This document shows positions 18,201 through 26,153 of a stretch of 38,319 nucleotides of DNA, piece after piece (the stretch's first letter is position 1; each line of letters opens with the position of its first letter). A program made the translations under genes and the position numbers. This DNA is from Candidatus Aenigmatarchaeota archaeon (GTDB lineage: Archaea; Aenigmatarchaeota; Aenigmatarchaeia; QMZP01; QMZT01). Under the pieces are notes generated by a model. It saw nothing but the letters and a program-made list of their open reading frames with translations. It did no database searches and was not told where the DNA came from. The stretch is from contig JAFGDH010000015.1 in assembly GCA_016932215.1 (NCBI GenBank), positions 1-38,319 on the forward strand, given 5' to 3'.

Positions 18201-20981
18201 CGAGGGATTGGTCAGATAAAGCACGGTCGCGTTCGCGATTCCTGATCCTCCGGGGTGGTTGACCCTTATTATCAGGCCGTTGAAATTCACGTTCCTGGAG
18301 AAGTTGAACGTCTTTCCGCCCTCGTTAACGTTCACTTGGGTTGTTGCAACCCCGCATCCCACGGAGCTGCCGTTGACGGTGACGTTGTACAGGCCGACCG
18401 GGACCCTGTAGAATGTCGCGTTGTCCAGTCCCCCCGCAGTAACGATGGACTGAGTGAATGCATACTTGCAGTTGGTGCATTTCATGGTCACGTTAAGACC
18501 GTTCCTTTGGGTGTTGTTGCATGTGGCGGTTATGTTGACGATGGTCTGGTTCACGGAATAGAACCAGCTCCTCTGGGTGAAATTATAATACAGTATGACG
18601 GTTGCGTTCTGGATGTTCCTGTACGAGGGGGTAGCGTAAGGATCAACTGTTTTGACCGTGGTTGCCGCGTAAAGCTCCAGCGTCAGGTTCTTGTTCCCGG
18701 AGAAAGGCCCGACCAGGTTCTCGGAGTATCCGTACTTGCTGGCCTTGACGTTGTACCTGTGGGTGGGATCCCTCTCCCTTATGTTCATTGATATGAAACC
18801 GTCAACGTCTGTCACCTTCTTGTATACACAGTCCTGGTATACGTTGAACTCCTGCTCTTCCAGATAAGCGCAAACATCTGACCCGTTTATCTTCTGCTTG
18901 TTCTCGTACTGGTCTATAACGGTCACCTGCACCAGGGTCTTCCCCACGAGCTCGTTGTAGTCCTTGCCTCCCGTGTTCCATGCCTGTGAGCGAGTGTTGT
19001 TGATATAATAAAGCGTGTAATAGCCGGTCTTTGACATCTGAACGGAATAGTTGGTCTGGCCGTTCATCTCCCCCACCTTTATGGTGTAATTGCCGTCTGA
19101 ATCGGTGTAGGTGGTGTAATAATTAGTTCCCTGGTCATCATAAACCCTGATATAAACGCCTTCCTGCGGCTGGTACGTTGGAACCGCGTCCGTGTCCACG
19201 ACCTTTCCGGCGACGGTCACGTTCCCGTTGAGGCATTGTGTCTTGGGATCGCCCTGGTTTATGGTCTTTGTCTCGTAATATGATGAAGTGAACTGGATGT
19301 TGTACGTGTTGACCGTTGACGGTATGTAGACCCTGTAGAACCCGTAATAATCCGAGAATACCCGGTAGCGGTTAGGCATTCCCCCGGTCGTGCTTATCAC
19401 GTTGATGGTGGCGTTCTCTATCTTGTTTCCGGGGAGCTGGAGGTTGCTGTAGCAGTCCGTGAGAGTCCCGTTTATCTGGGTGTTCCCCCTCATCTTGACG
19501 TTGCCCAAGTTGTTTATCGAATCCGAGCCTACCGTTACCCCGGTGACAGTCTTCACCTGGTACCCCTGCTTGGTGAACGTTAGCGTATAGGAATATGCGG
19601 ATGAGACGTTGAGGCTGAACAAACCGTTTGCGTTGGTGGTGGTAATGTAGGAGGGACCGCCGCTGGAGACGAACGTCACGTTGGCGTTGGTTATCTTTAT
19701 GCTCGTGTTGTACTCGTCCGCCGCTGTTCCCCTTATCTGGCCGTTGCCCGTCAGGTTGATCTGGCCGTAGCTGTAATTGCCTATGTGCCTCGTTGTGTCG
19801 ACGTAATTCTTGTATCCGTTCTTGGTGATCGTCAGCGTGTGGTTTTCGCCGTTCTTTACGGGGAAATTGAATACCCCGCTTATGGTGTTGATTATGTATA
19901 TGGTATCCGTCCCGACCAGGTCCGGGTCCTTGATCTCCACGGTGGCCGACCCGATCCTGTAGCTCTTGTTGTTGTTATCCACCACGAGTCCGCTGAGCCA
20001 TGCCGTCCCGTTCAGATAAATGTCAGTCTGGGCGGATCCGCTCGTGATCTTCCTCCACTTCACGTAGCCCGTTGCGCTGGCGTGTATCCACATGCTCCCG
20101 TTGCACTGAAGACCGGATTCAGGGGACGGGTAATATATGCTGTAATACCCGCTGGAACCGATAGTCTTGTTGTAGAAATACGAACCGCTCCAGTTGAGTT
20201 TCGGGTCAGCATCATTCGGACCACATTTCATCTCGACGAAAGCCCCCTGTATGTTCCATCCGGGGCATCCAGAGCATCTGTAGTTGTCCCTGACGTAACC
20301 GTTTATGTTGTATTTCCCGTTCAGTCTTATGGTCACGTTCTTGTTCTGGGCCTCGTTTATCGTGATCTTGAAGCTGTCGTTCCTTGAATACCCCGGCGCG
20401 GTGACGTTCATGGTGTGCTGCACCGGCGAACCGTCCACTTCGGCCTTCGCTCCCAGCATCACGCTTCCTCCGGTGTTCGTCGCCGCGGTCGGGCAGTCCT
20501 TGTTGTATACGCACACGCCATGTTCCACCTTTACCGTAGCGCCCGGTATGGGTCTCCCGTTCGTCCCGTCTATGACGGTCACGTTGAAGCTCCCCACGTT
20601 GGGCATGTAAAGGTAAAGTGTCCTGTTATCGCCGACGGTGAAGTTTACGGGCTGCGGCGGAAGGGAACCTCCGGTGTATCCCGTTTTGGTGAAATTTACG
20701 TCGTAATAACCGGCTGAACCCATGTCCATCTCGAAATACCCGCCCGATCCGGTGAGCGTCCAGTTCGCAAGCGCTCCGGACGTCTGGTTCCATGCGGTAA
20801 CGTTGACGCCTGAAAGGTATCCCACCCCGCTGGTATAATTATTGCCGAACTGGACCCCTACTATGAAACCGGCTATCTCCGTCTGGGCGAATGCCGGAAG
20901 TATGTAATATACACCAATAGCCATTAAAACAAGTATCGACATCGCCAGCTTCCTGTTCCTTGTCATACCGATCTTAGACAT
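12267..20981 (-). CDS. Giant surface protein with tandem carboxypeptidase-regulatory-like domains
   Basis: From the second ATG (spaced correctly from a GAGGAGG ribosome-binding site; the first ATG, at 20988-20990, touches it) the product is 2904 residues. It has an N-terminal signal (LAMSILVLMAIGVYYILPAF), then dozens of beta-sandwich repeats with the CarboxypepD_reg/Cna-B pattern, for example ATVKVEHGV...GGSVMLGA and VTFVSSGG...NANGLFSLNVSSAY. Sequons are very frequent. After a Gly/Pro linker comes a thrombospondin type 1-like module (WTCTAWSECPIEGLQTRTC), a Cys-containing CARDB-like domain, a helical stretch, one membrane helix (MLLIVIMMPVIGVAFVCVWW) and a 103-residue cytoplasmic tail. Likely a long fibrous adhesin or stalk; the partner is unknown. 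Confidence 0.85.
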   Translation of the reverse strand: MSKIGMTRNRKLAMSILVLMAIGVYYILPAFAQTEIAGFIVGVQFGNNYTSGVGYLSGVNVTAWNQTSGALANWTLTGSGGYFEMDMGSAGYYDVNFTKTGYTGGSLPPQPVNFTVGDNRTLYLYMPNVGSFNVTVIDGTNGRPIPGATVKVEHGVCVYNKDCPTAATNTGGSVMLGAKAEVDGSPVQHTMNVTAPGYSRNDSFKITINEAQNKNVTIRLNGKYNINGYVRDNYRCSGCPGWNIQGAFVEMKCGPNDADPKLNWSGSYFYNKTIGSSGYYSIYYPSPESGLQCNGSMWIHASATGYVKWRKITSGSAQTDIYLNGTAWLSGLVVDNNNKSYRIGSATVEIKDPDLVGTDTIYIINTISGVFNFPVKNGENHTLTITKNGYKNYVDTTRHIGNYSYGQINLTGNGQIRGTAADEYNTSIKITNANVTFVSSGGPSYITTTNANGLFSLNVSSAYSYTLTFTKQGYQVKTVTGVTVGSDSINNLGNVKMRGNTQINGTLTDCYSNLQLPGNKIENATINVISTTGGMPNRYRVFSDYYGFYRVYIPSTVNTYNIQFTSSYYETKTINQGDPKTQCLNGNVTVAGKVVDTDAVPTYQPQEGVYIRVYDDQGTNYYTTYTDSDGNYTIKVGEMNGQTNYSVQMSKTGYYTLYYINNTRSQAWNTGGKDYNELVGKTLVQVTVIDQYENKQKINGSDVCAYLEEQEFNVYQDCVYKKVTDVDGFISMNIRERDPTHRYNVKASKYGYSENLVGPFSGNKNLTLELYAATTVKTVDPYATPSYRNIQNATVILYYNFTQRSWFYSVNQTIVNITATCNNTQRNGLNVTMKCTNCKYAFTQSIVTAGGLDNATFYRVPVGLYNVTVNGSSVGCGVATTQVNVNEGGKTFNFSRNVNFNGLIIRVNHPGGSGIANATVLYLTNPSMANCTTDSNGDCWIYGMPSGANRTFRATHANYQNATKNYTVISNTLTDRRSDPMVMTPNPGDLSILVQGSVIQNANVSINNGTNFWSQLSDANGWANFTSITSVVTINVNGSTAGYNYTLKSNYLVPPDVETVLPIKLTENWILTRITELGTPVYANVTLWKGAKGSSPMVQNSSGHFQTKITNSTGHAVFRRLPIGTFTMSIYNGSLGIDDTVQVNSLNYYYYNGEVEGDLEAPEYSGLGDNISGSVGNGGYVKVYAYWTDNLALSHAVLRTNVTGSWANTTTSLSGTGSWSNFTIGTLGKTGQTIGWRLYANDTTNNWTVTPIQTFNVIATTLTVTVRDGENNLVGDDETNKGVNVTVSNGSYTNSSHTSDIGYVTFILAPGSYNIAVNGSHQGYGLNSTSGYQINPGSNPMTLRVNITQIAVNVTTPSGTPVTALSKLWINSSTSSYLKYGNGNDVILTSPTSGTGVYTIKRLRPCSACNVSIDTGSKINNSYPVAIAAGNHIYRHIDPPAPPVRSGMPGHLVNVTIAVTAPNVTTSLLDNLTITLWQDGVALNYSNLTVNGNGTFINLPAGYYNVTIDGWDVGFGRFITSDEIAIGKIVANSGKTNTLGSVSLEINGMITYFIRILVSGYNMFDDIVNGSSRIGTQTLTINLTGSVNVSGNVSDANFLDFTPSPPFDPVAFEPVDNAAVSFYRSTACSGLQESQVRYKAEVNDNGSYSLKVSPYVFSQDSSVYETYCIQSVATGYRTKSMGTYQYSVNTSTIDIEMVGDSYVTGQVRDIISLDAINGSKYPTTLKLRSEGCYGGTNCEAYQTTTNGYGNFYFNVSSRSIHEPYTNINIDAKSSGWCEYNLANITIPRNQNHYMIGSEYSMVNMTVNSSDGEDIINNITIKIKDLTSGDSALLGTLPTCKYNATNGRMKCYITSGTKTLTFNGSPIGYGINQTTFFLSTTNCNLQSMAFVRILNMTRVNITLRSDTGELIDGITVTMNSPTFQAVTANGSVLFEKVPGGSHSFTLAGNMTDVYFFNNSNTGTLAVTDAMAGKLNLINYTLNETRFSVTVTNETGTKAGILDMSFTNTRTSESWSNTTDANGYVLKTRIKYGNVSVTFNSSQLYPLGLAPPGTVLLTVTPGENENTTNNLTIALNDTEVKIRAKNSTSGLAGANVTMYLAGAVAQNANGETLTGLTDSSGYVTFHHVKPSVIAGTYTYVIDANSTGYGKWNWTLALDPQGASISKTLTPLKLSVYVYKEGGSALSSDVNISMQLGGSLAKNARGQYLNATAKSTAFQYLYNGNYSVLVNSSAHFSQSKNFNTYSAASADNTMNFYLSERTLHVYVRDIDGSTANYPVNITLRTPGGSTVTGTNGTTIPDKNLITNYTKFEYIPDGEYVINITSNNYFKTGWTFNTTDLYSIGNTKTFTLSERTVTVNIYNMKRSLITTGMIVSIMNSSGIVKNTTGTNLNSSTSTGTITFTGVPDGVYNISVTGSGYTGQNQSLDTSSYTGAFAFYMKVPGFGYFNVTTMTGSSILTGTTLTLYNGTTVADTGTTGSGGWGTVQANVSVYSTNLTITASRSGYNSNSTTGNSVSDGEVKSSIIKLTASTAPPPGPGGPGAGTSPSGGPGPSGCTERWTCTAWSECPIEGLQTRTCTDDNRCGSTRDKPAVVQGCVYPVRKMEISINEINVKAGRCTSVNLYVDNTGTIDLDNVYTDKLVSVPDCCDLETSKTITTVRAGTKSNIPVSVCAAKDAEKGIYKTSMKVISGGMKEELNVTIKVTMTYIEVLNEEVDAIEETLGKMKDSLTGAQTTIYLTISGLIGTARNQIANGDLDGAEKTLTQMKDLMKDIETAEGADFSMLLIVIMMPVIGVAFVCVWWLMGRRRFGKKYTVERPNVPSLPGGQPIMQAKEPDPGAVMMLTDNIRERFSGINMHRLNEKERYYYENLKKLMEDIVKYIKKKDFKSAMVFIENSEKYLDILERGIE

Positions 20982-21186
20982 TTTTGACATCCTCCTCAGG
21001 AAGATAGACGTGTGACTTCCCTATGGTAATGAGCCTTAAAAGCATGCGGTCTTTCATCGATTCCAGGTAACCCGCGAGGAAATCCCTTCTCATGTCCAGT
21101 TTCCGGGCGAGTTCAGAAACAGACTGGGGCTCCTTCACCAGCATGGCTATTATTTTTTGTTCTAACGACTGCAGAGATTCACCCAT
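20974..21186 (-). CDS. Small winged-helix protein coupled to the giant surface gene
   Basis: The 70-residue protein (LEQKIIAMLVKEPQSVSELA, then KLDMRRDFLAGYLESMKDRM, ending VYLPEEDVKNV) is a compact HTH. Its stop lies inside the start region of the giant surface gene, and the GAGGAGG used by the giant gene is within its last codons, so the two are translationally coupled. A dedicated regulator for an expensive surface protein is the simplest reading. Confidence 0.7.
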   Translation of the reverse strand: MGESLQSLEQKIIAMLVKEPQSVSELARKLDMRRDFLAGYLESMKDRMLLRLITIGKSHVYLPEEDVKNV

Positions 21187-21466
21187 AAAATAAAATTAAC
21201 TGATGCTCTATTTAAATGTTTCTATGTTGTAATATATATTAAAAATCATGAAAAAACCAAAAAGATGTCACATGATATCGATTTTTATTATCATTTGAAT
21301 ATTACTTAAAAATTACATGATTTTTACATAAAATTCATTTTATTATTACATTATATAATATATAGTTTCTATATAGTTACAATAAAACACATAGAAATCC
21401 TTATATATCAACTGTGATATAATAAATGTATCATATGCGATATATCGCTGGCGATAGGGTGATCTC
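21187..21466. promoter_or_regulatory. AT-rich divergent control region with palindromes
   Basis: This 280-nt gap separates the small HTH gene (minus) and padR (plus). It contains a long inverted repeat (AAAAATCATG near 21241, CATGATTTTT near 21315). A TATA-like TTATATAT at 21401-21408 overlaps the palindrome ATATCA-ACTG-TGATAT (21405-21420). A second palindrome, TATCGC-TG-GCGATA (21443-21456), lies just before the padR ribosome-binding site. The two palindromes are candidate autoregulatory PadR operators. The minus-strand promoter for the giant-gene operon should lie near 21200-21215, around CTATTTAAATG. Confidence 0.5.
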
Positions 21467-21937
21467 TTGAAAAATGATTCCGAATTCCCGTTTTCCATGC
21501 CTAAGGGCTTCCTGGACATGGAGATACTGATGCTACTGAAAAAACCGATGTGCGGGTACGATATTATGAAATACATACAGGAGCACTTCGGCTGCTGGAA
21601 GCCCTCCCCGGGATCGGTTTATCCGATGCTTAAAAGGATGGAGCATGACGGCCTGATAACGAAGAAACAAGAGGGCAGGAAAAAGATATACCTGATAACT
21701 GAAAGGGGGGATCTCCAGATTCAGAGATTCAGCAAGATACGGGAAGACATAAGGGAAAAGTTCATGTCAATGATAAGACTTCTGGGCGATCATCACGCGG
21801 GGAGCGACATGATGAAGAACTTCGTGGAAGCAAGGAAACTGATGCATGAAATCCGGAATGACCCGAGAAAAAGGGGAAAGCTGAATAAGATAATCATAGA
21901 TCATATTAATCTATTAAGAAAACTCGCTGAGGAATAA
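21467..21937 (+). CDS. PadR-family transcriptional regulator
   Basis: The 156-residue protein has the PadR winged helix: GFLDMEILMLLKKPMCGYDI, then SPGSVYPMLKRMEHDGLITK and the wing GRKKIYLITERG, followed by a C-terminal helical dimerisation part. The start is TTG, supported by GGTGATC just upstream, which is exactly complementary to the 16S 3' end seen in this window (GGATCACCTCC). It lies 14 nt upstream of a secreted-protein gene and an ABC exporter, so it probably controls that operon and itself. Confidence 0.88.
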   Translation: MKNDSEFPFSMPKGFLDMEILMLLKKPMCGYDIMKYIQEHFGCWKPSPGSVYPMLKRMEHDGLITKKQEGRKKIYLITERGDLQIQRFSKIREDIREKFMSMIRLLGDHHAGSDMMKNFVEARKLMHEIRNDPRKRGKLNKIIIDHINLLRKLAEE

Positions 21938-21951
21938 AAGGAGGTATTTGT

Positions 21952-23109
21952 ATGAATTCGAGAATAGCAATCGGACTGATGCTGGGTCTGGCCCTTGTGC
22001 TGGTCGGTGTGAGCGCAGCAACAACGGTCACTGACCTGGATCTGGTCCTTTCATCCCAGAACCCGAACCCGGTAGAACCGGGTGAAGTGGTAAACGTGGA
22101 GGTAGAATTGCAGAACAACGGGCTTAATGACGCCAACAACATAGTTCTTGAAATAGAACCCAACGCACCCTTCTCTCTCGTTGAAGGAGAGGAGCAAAAG
22201 ATTACTTACAACAAAATATCAGGTTCCAGCAGCATAAAGAAGACATTCAAGCTGCTGGTGACCAGTACGGCCAATTCCGGTGATTACACGCTCGATTTCA
22301 GGTATTACAACCAGGGAGAGACTGCCATTACCGTGAGGCAGAGCGTCGTTATTCACGTTCAGGGAAGGCCAAATCTCGTCATTCGAAAGATAACGACGGA
22401 CCCAGAAAACATAGAACCCGGCAAGGAGTTCGAGCTTAACGTGATGCTGGAGAACGTCGGAACAGGGAAGCTTTTTGACATGCAGGCAATCCTGAATTCC
22501 AGCTCCGCTTACATACTTCCGGTGCTTTCCGGAGGACTGAACTTCATAGGGGACATGGAACCAGAGGAGCTTAAGGAAGCGAAATTCACGATGAGCGTCG
22601 ACACGGGAGCGGAGTACAAGACATATTCCGGTTCCCTGATATTGTCATACAACAACGAAGCCAACACAATGGGAACGAAAACGTTCGCTCTCGGCCTGGC
22701 AGTCAAGGGAATGCCGATAATAGAGATACTGTCGGCAAAGGTCGATGGTTCTAACTACAAGGTGGACATAGAGAACATAGGGACTTCCGACGCAAAAGCA
22801 CTGAAGGTATCGTTCGTCCAGAACGGCGAGGTCAGGGACGTCTCGGTTACAAACGAGCTCAAGCCGAGCAAGGCAAAGACACTGCGTTTTTCCGGCTTCG
22901 AATACGGCCAGGCAATAATCAACATCAGCTATCTTGACGAGAGCAATTCCCCGCACGTCATAGAGACGCCTGTCGTCATAAAGCAGAGCAGCGCGATAAG
23001 CGAGGAATCCGGCGGTGCTGGAGCTTACTCCGGACTGATCCCGGTGCTTCTGGTGATAGTTGTGCTCGAGAGCTTCTACATCTGGAGAATGAAAAGGAAG
23101 AAGAAGTAG
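21952..23109 (+). CDS. Secreted CARDB-like protein of an ABC export operon
   Basis: The 385-residue product begins after AAGGAGGTATTTGT, a strong ribosome-binding site. It has a signal peptide (AIGLMLGLALVLVGVSAATT), two or three CARDB/NEW3-type beta-sandwich domains (PNPVEPGEVVNVEVELQNNG and TTDPENIEPGKEFELNVMLE), a short low-complexity stretch (ISEESGGAGAYSG), and a C-terminal membrane helix (LIPVLLVIVVLESFYIW) with a Lys-rich tail. COG1361-type proteins of this kind are often encoded beside LolD/FtsX-like ABC systems in archaea, where they probably serve as extracellular adaptor or substrate-handling subunit. Confidence 0.8.
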   Translation: MNSRIAIGLMLGLALVLVGVSAATTVTDLDLVLSSQNPNPVEPGEVVNVEVELQNNGLNDANNIVLEIEPNAPFSLVEGEEQKITYNKISGSSSIKKTFKLLVTSTANSGDYTLDFRYYNQGETAITVRQSVVIHVQGRPNLVIRKITTDPENIEPGKEFELNVMLENVGTGKLFDMQAILNSSSAYILPVLSGGLNFIGDMEPEELKEAKFTMSVDTGAEYKTYSGSLILSYNNEANTMGTKTFALGLAVKGMPIIEILSAKVDGSNYKVDIENIGTSDAKALKVSFVQNGEVRDVSVTNELKPSKAKTLRFSGFEYGQAIINISYLDESNSPHVIETPVVIKQSSAISEESGGAGAYSGLIPVLLVIVVLESFYIWRMKRKKK

Positions 23110-23127
23110 TTCCGAAGGAATGATAGA

Positions 23128-23844
23128 ATGAAAGAAATACTGTTCAGGCTGGAAAATGTATGGAAGACCTATAAAATGATGGGAAAGGGTATCGAGACCC
23201 ATGCACTGAGAGGAGTGAGCGTCGATGTCAAGAAAGGGGAATACGTAGCCATAATAGGGCCCAGCGGATCAGGCAAATCGACTCTTATGCACGTCATGGG
23301 CTGTCTCGACACTCCCAACAAGGGTAATGTCTACGTGGATGGAAAGGAAACCTCCGTCCTCAGCGAGGATGACCTTGCCAAGATAAGGAGAAGAAAGATA
23401 GGTTTCGTTTTCCAGTCCTACAACCTGATCCAGGGACTGACTGCGGCAGAGAATGTTGCCCTGCCCATGCGCCTGGACGGAGTCGGGAAGAAAGAGGCAA
23501 TCAAAAGAGCGGAAAGATATCTCCTCCGGGTCGGTCTGGAGCACAGGCTAACCCACAAGCCCAACCAGATGAGCGGGGGAGAGCAGCAGAGGGTCGCTAT
23601 CGCCAGATCCCTCATAAACGATCCGGAAGCGATACTCGGTGACGAACCTACAGGGAACCTGGACACCAAGTCCGGCCTGAGCGTGATCAAGCTTCTCGAG
23701 GAACTACACGTGAAAGAAAAGAAGACCGTCGTCATCGTCACCCACGACAGCAGGCTTGCGGCAAGGGCCGACCGTGAGATACACATAAAGGACGGGAACA
23801 TCGACCAGGACAGGACAAACCACAATAACAGCCATTCCCACTGA
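23128..23844 (+). CDS. ABC transporter ATPase, LolD/MacB type
   Basis: The 238-residue nucleotide-binding subunit has Walker A GPSGSGKST, Q-loop FVFQSYNLIQGLTAAENVAL, signature MSGGEQQRVAIARSL, and Walker B AILGDEPTGNLDTKSG with the H-loop VIVTHDSRLA. The LIQGLTAAENVALPM segment is typical of the LolD/MacB/FtsE family, which powers mechanotransmission rather than simple transport. Walker B reads GDEPT where the family usually has ADEPT. Two FtsX/MacB-type permeases follow. Confidence 0.95.
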   Translation: MKEILFRLENVWKTYKMMGKGIETHALRGVSVDVKKGEYVAIIGPSGSGKSTLMHVMGCLDTPNKGNVYVDGKETSVLSEDDLAKIRRRKIGFVFQSYNLIQGLTAAENVALPMRLDGVGKKEAIKRAERYLLRVGLEHRLTHKPNQMSGGEQQRVAIARSLINDPEAILGDEPTGNLDTKSGLSVIKLLEELHVKEKKTVVIVTHDSRLAARADREIHIKDGNIDQDRTNHNNSHSH

Positions 23845-23855
23845 AGGTGAATTCC

Positions 23856-24986
23856 ATGCTTGATCTCGCAGTCAAGGATCTGAAAGAGCACAAGGTAAGG
23901 ACAGTCCTCACTACGCTTGGCGTCATAATCGCCATAACGGCGATCGTTTCTCTGGGTTCCATATCGGCCGGTATAAACGATATGGTCTCCGAAGGCATCA
24001 GCATGGTGGGATCGGACATCATTTTTGTAATGAAATCCTTCGACATGAGCGAAATGTCAGGACCGCCTACATCAATGCAACTGGAATCAATAAAGGAGGA
24101 CGAAATACAGGAAATAAGCGGGATTTTCGGCGTGAAAAGGGTCGTCCCCATAATCAGCAAGATGATGGGGGGATTTTTCGGGGAAATAGACGGAATAGAC
24201 ATGAACGAGCTGGATATCTGGGGAGCCAGCGACATCCAGTTCAAGGAGGGATACTGGCCGGATAATGATGATGAGGGCATAGCCATCGGATATCCCATAT
24301 CCCAGTTCTTCGATGTGGGAATCGGGGATTACATTGTCCTGAACAAGAAGGACGTTGAGGTATACGGCATATTCGAGGAGAGCAGCGGCGCTTATGACAT
24401 GGCGGCGATTCTACCCTACTCCTACGCGGAAGATATATACGACATGGAGGGAGAGGCCACGATGCTGGTGGTAGAGCCGGAGGATATCAGCATGGTGGAG
24501 GACATCAAGAACGCTATAGAGGAGGATTATGACGATCTGGATGCAATGACCATGGCAGATGCCATGGCAATGGCCCAGGAGATGACGGCCACTTTAAACA
24601 TAATGACATTCGGAATCGGCGGCGTGGCTTCGCTGGTGGCGGCCATAGGAATAATAATAACCATGTACACCAGCGTTCTCGAACGGAGGAGGGAGATAGG
24701 GATACTGAAGGCTGTAGGGGCGGTAAGATGGGTCGTGCTGAAGCAGATACTCGAGGAGTCGATAATCATGTCCCTGTTCGGCAGCCTGGTCGGCGTGGGT
24801 ATATCTTTCTTTTTTGTCGACATGCTTAACAACGTCCTGCTGGGAGGATCAAATCTCGCGTTAATAACACCGGCCCTCGCGATAGGTGCGGTGTCTTACG
24901 GCGTAATAATTACCGTTATATTCAGCCTTTATCCGGCGTGGATCGCAGTGAAAACCGATCCTATAGACGCGATAAGGAACGGTTAA
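23856..24986 (+). CDS. FtsX/MacB-type ABC permease 1
   Basis: I use the ATG at 23856, which has GAAGGTGA at proper spacing; a GTG three codons upstream lies within that site. The 376-residue protein has an N-terminal membrane helix (VLTTLGVIIAITAIVSLGSI), a periplasmic-side MacB-PCD-like domain of about 200 residues rich in acidic residues and Met, and three C-terminal helices (FGIGGVASLVAAIGIIITMY, ILEESIIMSLFGSLVGVGIS, LAIGAVSYGVIITVIFSLYP) ending PAWIAVKTDPIDAIRNG, the classical end of this permease family. It pairs with the next permease and the upstream ATPase. Confidence 0.92.
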   Translation: MLDLAVKDLKEHKVRTVLTTLGVIIAITAIVSLGSISAGINDMVSEGISMVGSDIIFVMKSFDMSEMSGPPTSMQLESIKEDEIQEISGIFGVKRVVPIISKMMGGFFGEIDGIDMNELDIWGASDIQFKEGYWPDNDDEGIAIGYPISQFFDVGIGDYIVLNKKDVEVYGIFEESSGAYDMAAILPYSYAEDIYDMEGEATMLVVEPEDISMVEDIKNAIEEDYDDLDAMTMADAMAMAQEMTATLNIMTFGIGGVASLVAAIGIIITMYTSVLERRREIGILKAVGAVRWVVLKQILEESIIMSLFGSLVGVGISFFFVDMLNNVLLGGSNLALITPALAIGAVSYGVIITVIFSLYPAWIAVKTDPIDAIRNG

Positions 24987-25048
24987 AAAGGAAAGTCAAT
25001 ACAAGCCTGACAAAACAACAATACAAAATAGAAAATGGTGGAATAAGA

Positions 25049-26152
25049 ATGATAGTGGACATGGTATTGATGGAGTTCGGGAGGCACAAGTTAAGAACGC
25101 TTCTCACAATGCTCGGCATAGTGATAGGAATATTCCTCGTTACCAGTGTCCAGTCGATATCCGAGGGAGTGACGTACTACGTGAATGACCAGATAGCCAT
25201 CACATCCGGCCTCGTCACGGTCATAGAGAGTGGCGGTGGTTACAATGTCCAGTCCAGCGAGATCGATTACAGTCTTATGGGAGAACTGGAGTCAATCGGT
25301 GGCGTGGATAAAGTGGCCGTGGTGAAATTCATGAGTTTCGACGACATCGGGAGAGTGACCGGAACGACACCAGAGAGCGAGGATATCCTGAAGGGCGTTA
25401 ACATAGGCATAGAAGAGGGAAGAGGTGCGATAGAAGGGGCTTACGAGGTCGAGGTCGGCTATTCATACGCCAAGAACAACGGCATAACGCTCGGGGATAC
25501 GCTGAAAATAAACGGCAGCGACTTCGAGGTAGTAGGGATAATGCAGGAAAGCGGGGACAGCGACCTGGACGGTTCGGTGATCATGTTTCTGGACGTCATG
25601 CAGGAGCTGACCGGGGATTACGATACCGTCTCCCTGTTCATGATAAAGCCTGTCAGCCCGGCAGACGCGGATTTCATAGAGCAGACCATCAACGAGGAGT
25701 ATGACGACATACAGGCCGCGACGGACAAAAGCATACAGGAAAGCGTCGGTGAGATGCTTTCCCAGCTCAACATAATGACCTTCGCGCTCGGGGGGATCGC
25801 TTCCCTCATCTCCGCGATAGTTATAATGAACGTCATGATAATGTCCGTTCGCGAAAGGAGGAGAATGATAGGCACCATCAAGGCGATAGGAGGGACCGAC
25901 AGGCAGGTCATTTCAATGATACTTCTGGAGGCTGTCGCCCTTTCGGTGATGGGCGCTGCAATAGGGGTCGTTCTGTCGTTCGGCGGGGCCGCTTTCATCA
26001 ACTCGTTCATGCCCCGGCCAATGGCGATAATCACTCCGCGGCTGATAGCGATAGGGTTTCTTCTCGCCATAAGCATAGGGGTGATTTCCGGAATCACGCC
26101 CGCAAGGCAGGCAGCAAAAATGGATCCGATAGAGGCGCTGAGATACGAGTAA
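25049..26152 (+). CDS. FtsX/MacB-type ABC permease 2
   Basis: The ATG at 25049 follows GGTGGAATAAGA and gives MIVDMVLMEFGRHKLRTLLT, the usual start of the family. The 367-residue protein has the same layout as permease 1 (one helix, an extracytoplasmic MacB-like domain, three helices) and ends PARQAAKMDPIEALRYE. The shared motif QLNIMTFALGGIASLISAIV indicates that the two permeases arose by duplication. A 62-nt spacer separates them. A heterodimeric permease with the LolD-type ATPase and the CARDB-like secreted protein is likely. Confidence 0.92.
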   Translation: MIVDMVLMEFGRHKLRTLLTMLGIVIGIFLVTSVQSISEGVTYYVNDQIAITSGLVTVIESGGGYNVQSSEIDYSLMGELESIGGVDKVAVVKFMSFDDIGRVTGTTPESEDILKGVNIGIEEGRGAIEGAYEVEVGYSYAKNNGITLGDTLKINGSDFEVVGIMQESGDSDLDGSVIMFLDVMQELTGDYDTVSLFMIKPVSPADADFIEQTINEEYDDIQAATDKSIQESVGEMLSQLNIMTFALGGIASLISAIVIMNVMIMSVRERRRMIGTIKAIGGTDRQVISMILLEAVALSVMGAAIGVVLSFGGAAFINSFMPRPMAIITPRLIAIGFLLAISIGVISGITPARQAAKMDPIEALRYE

Positions 26153-26153
26153 G

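Noticed and set aside
19785-20387. Long opposite-strand frames within the giant surface gene, the largest 200 codons
   Set aside because: They mirror the repetitive sense frame, have no signal, ribosome-binding site or recognisable domain.
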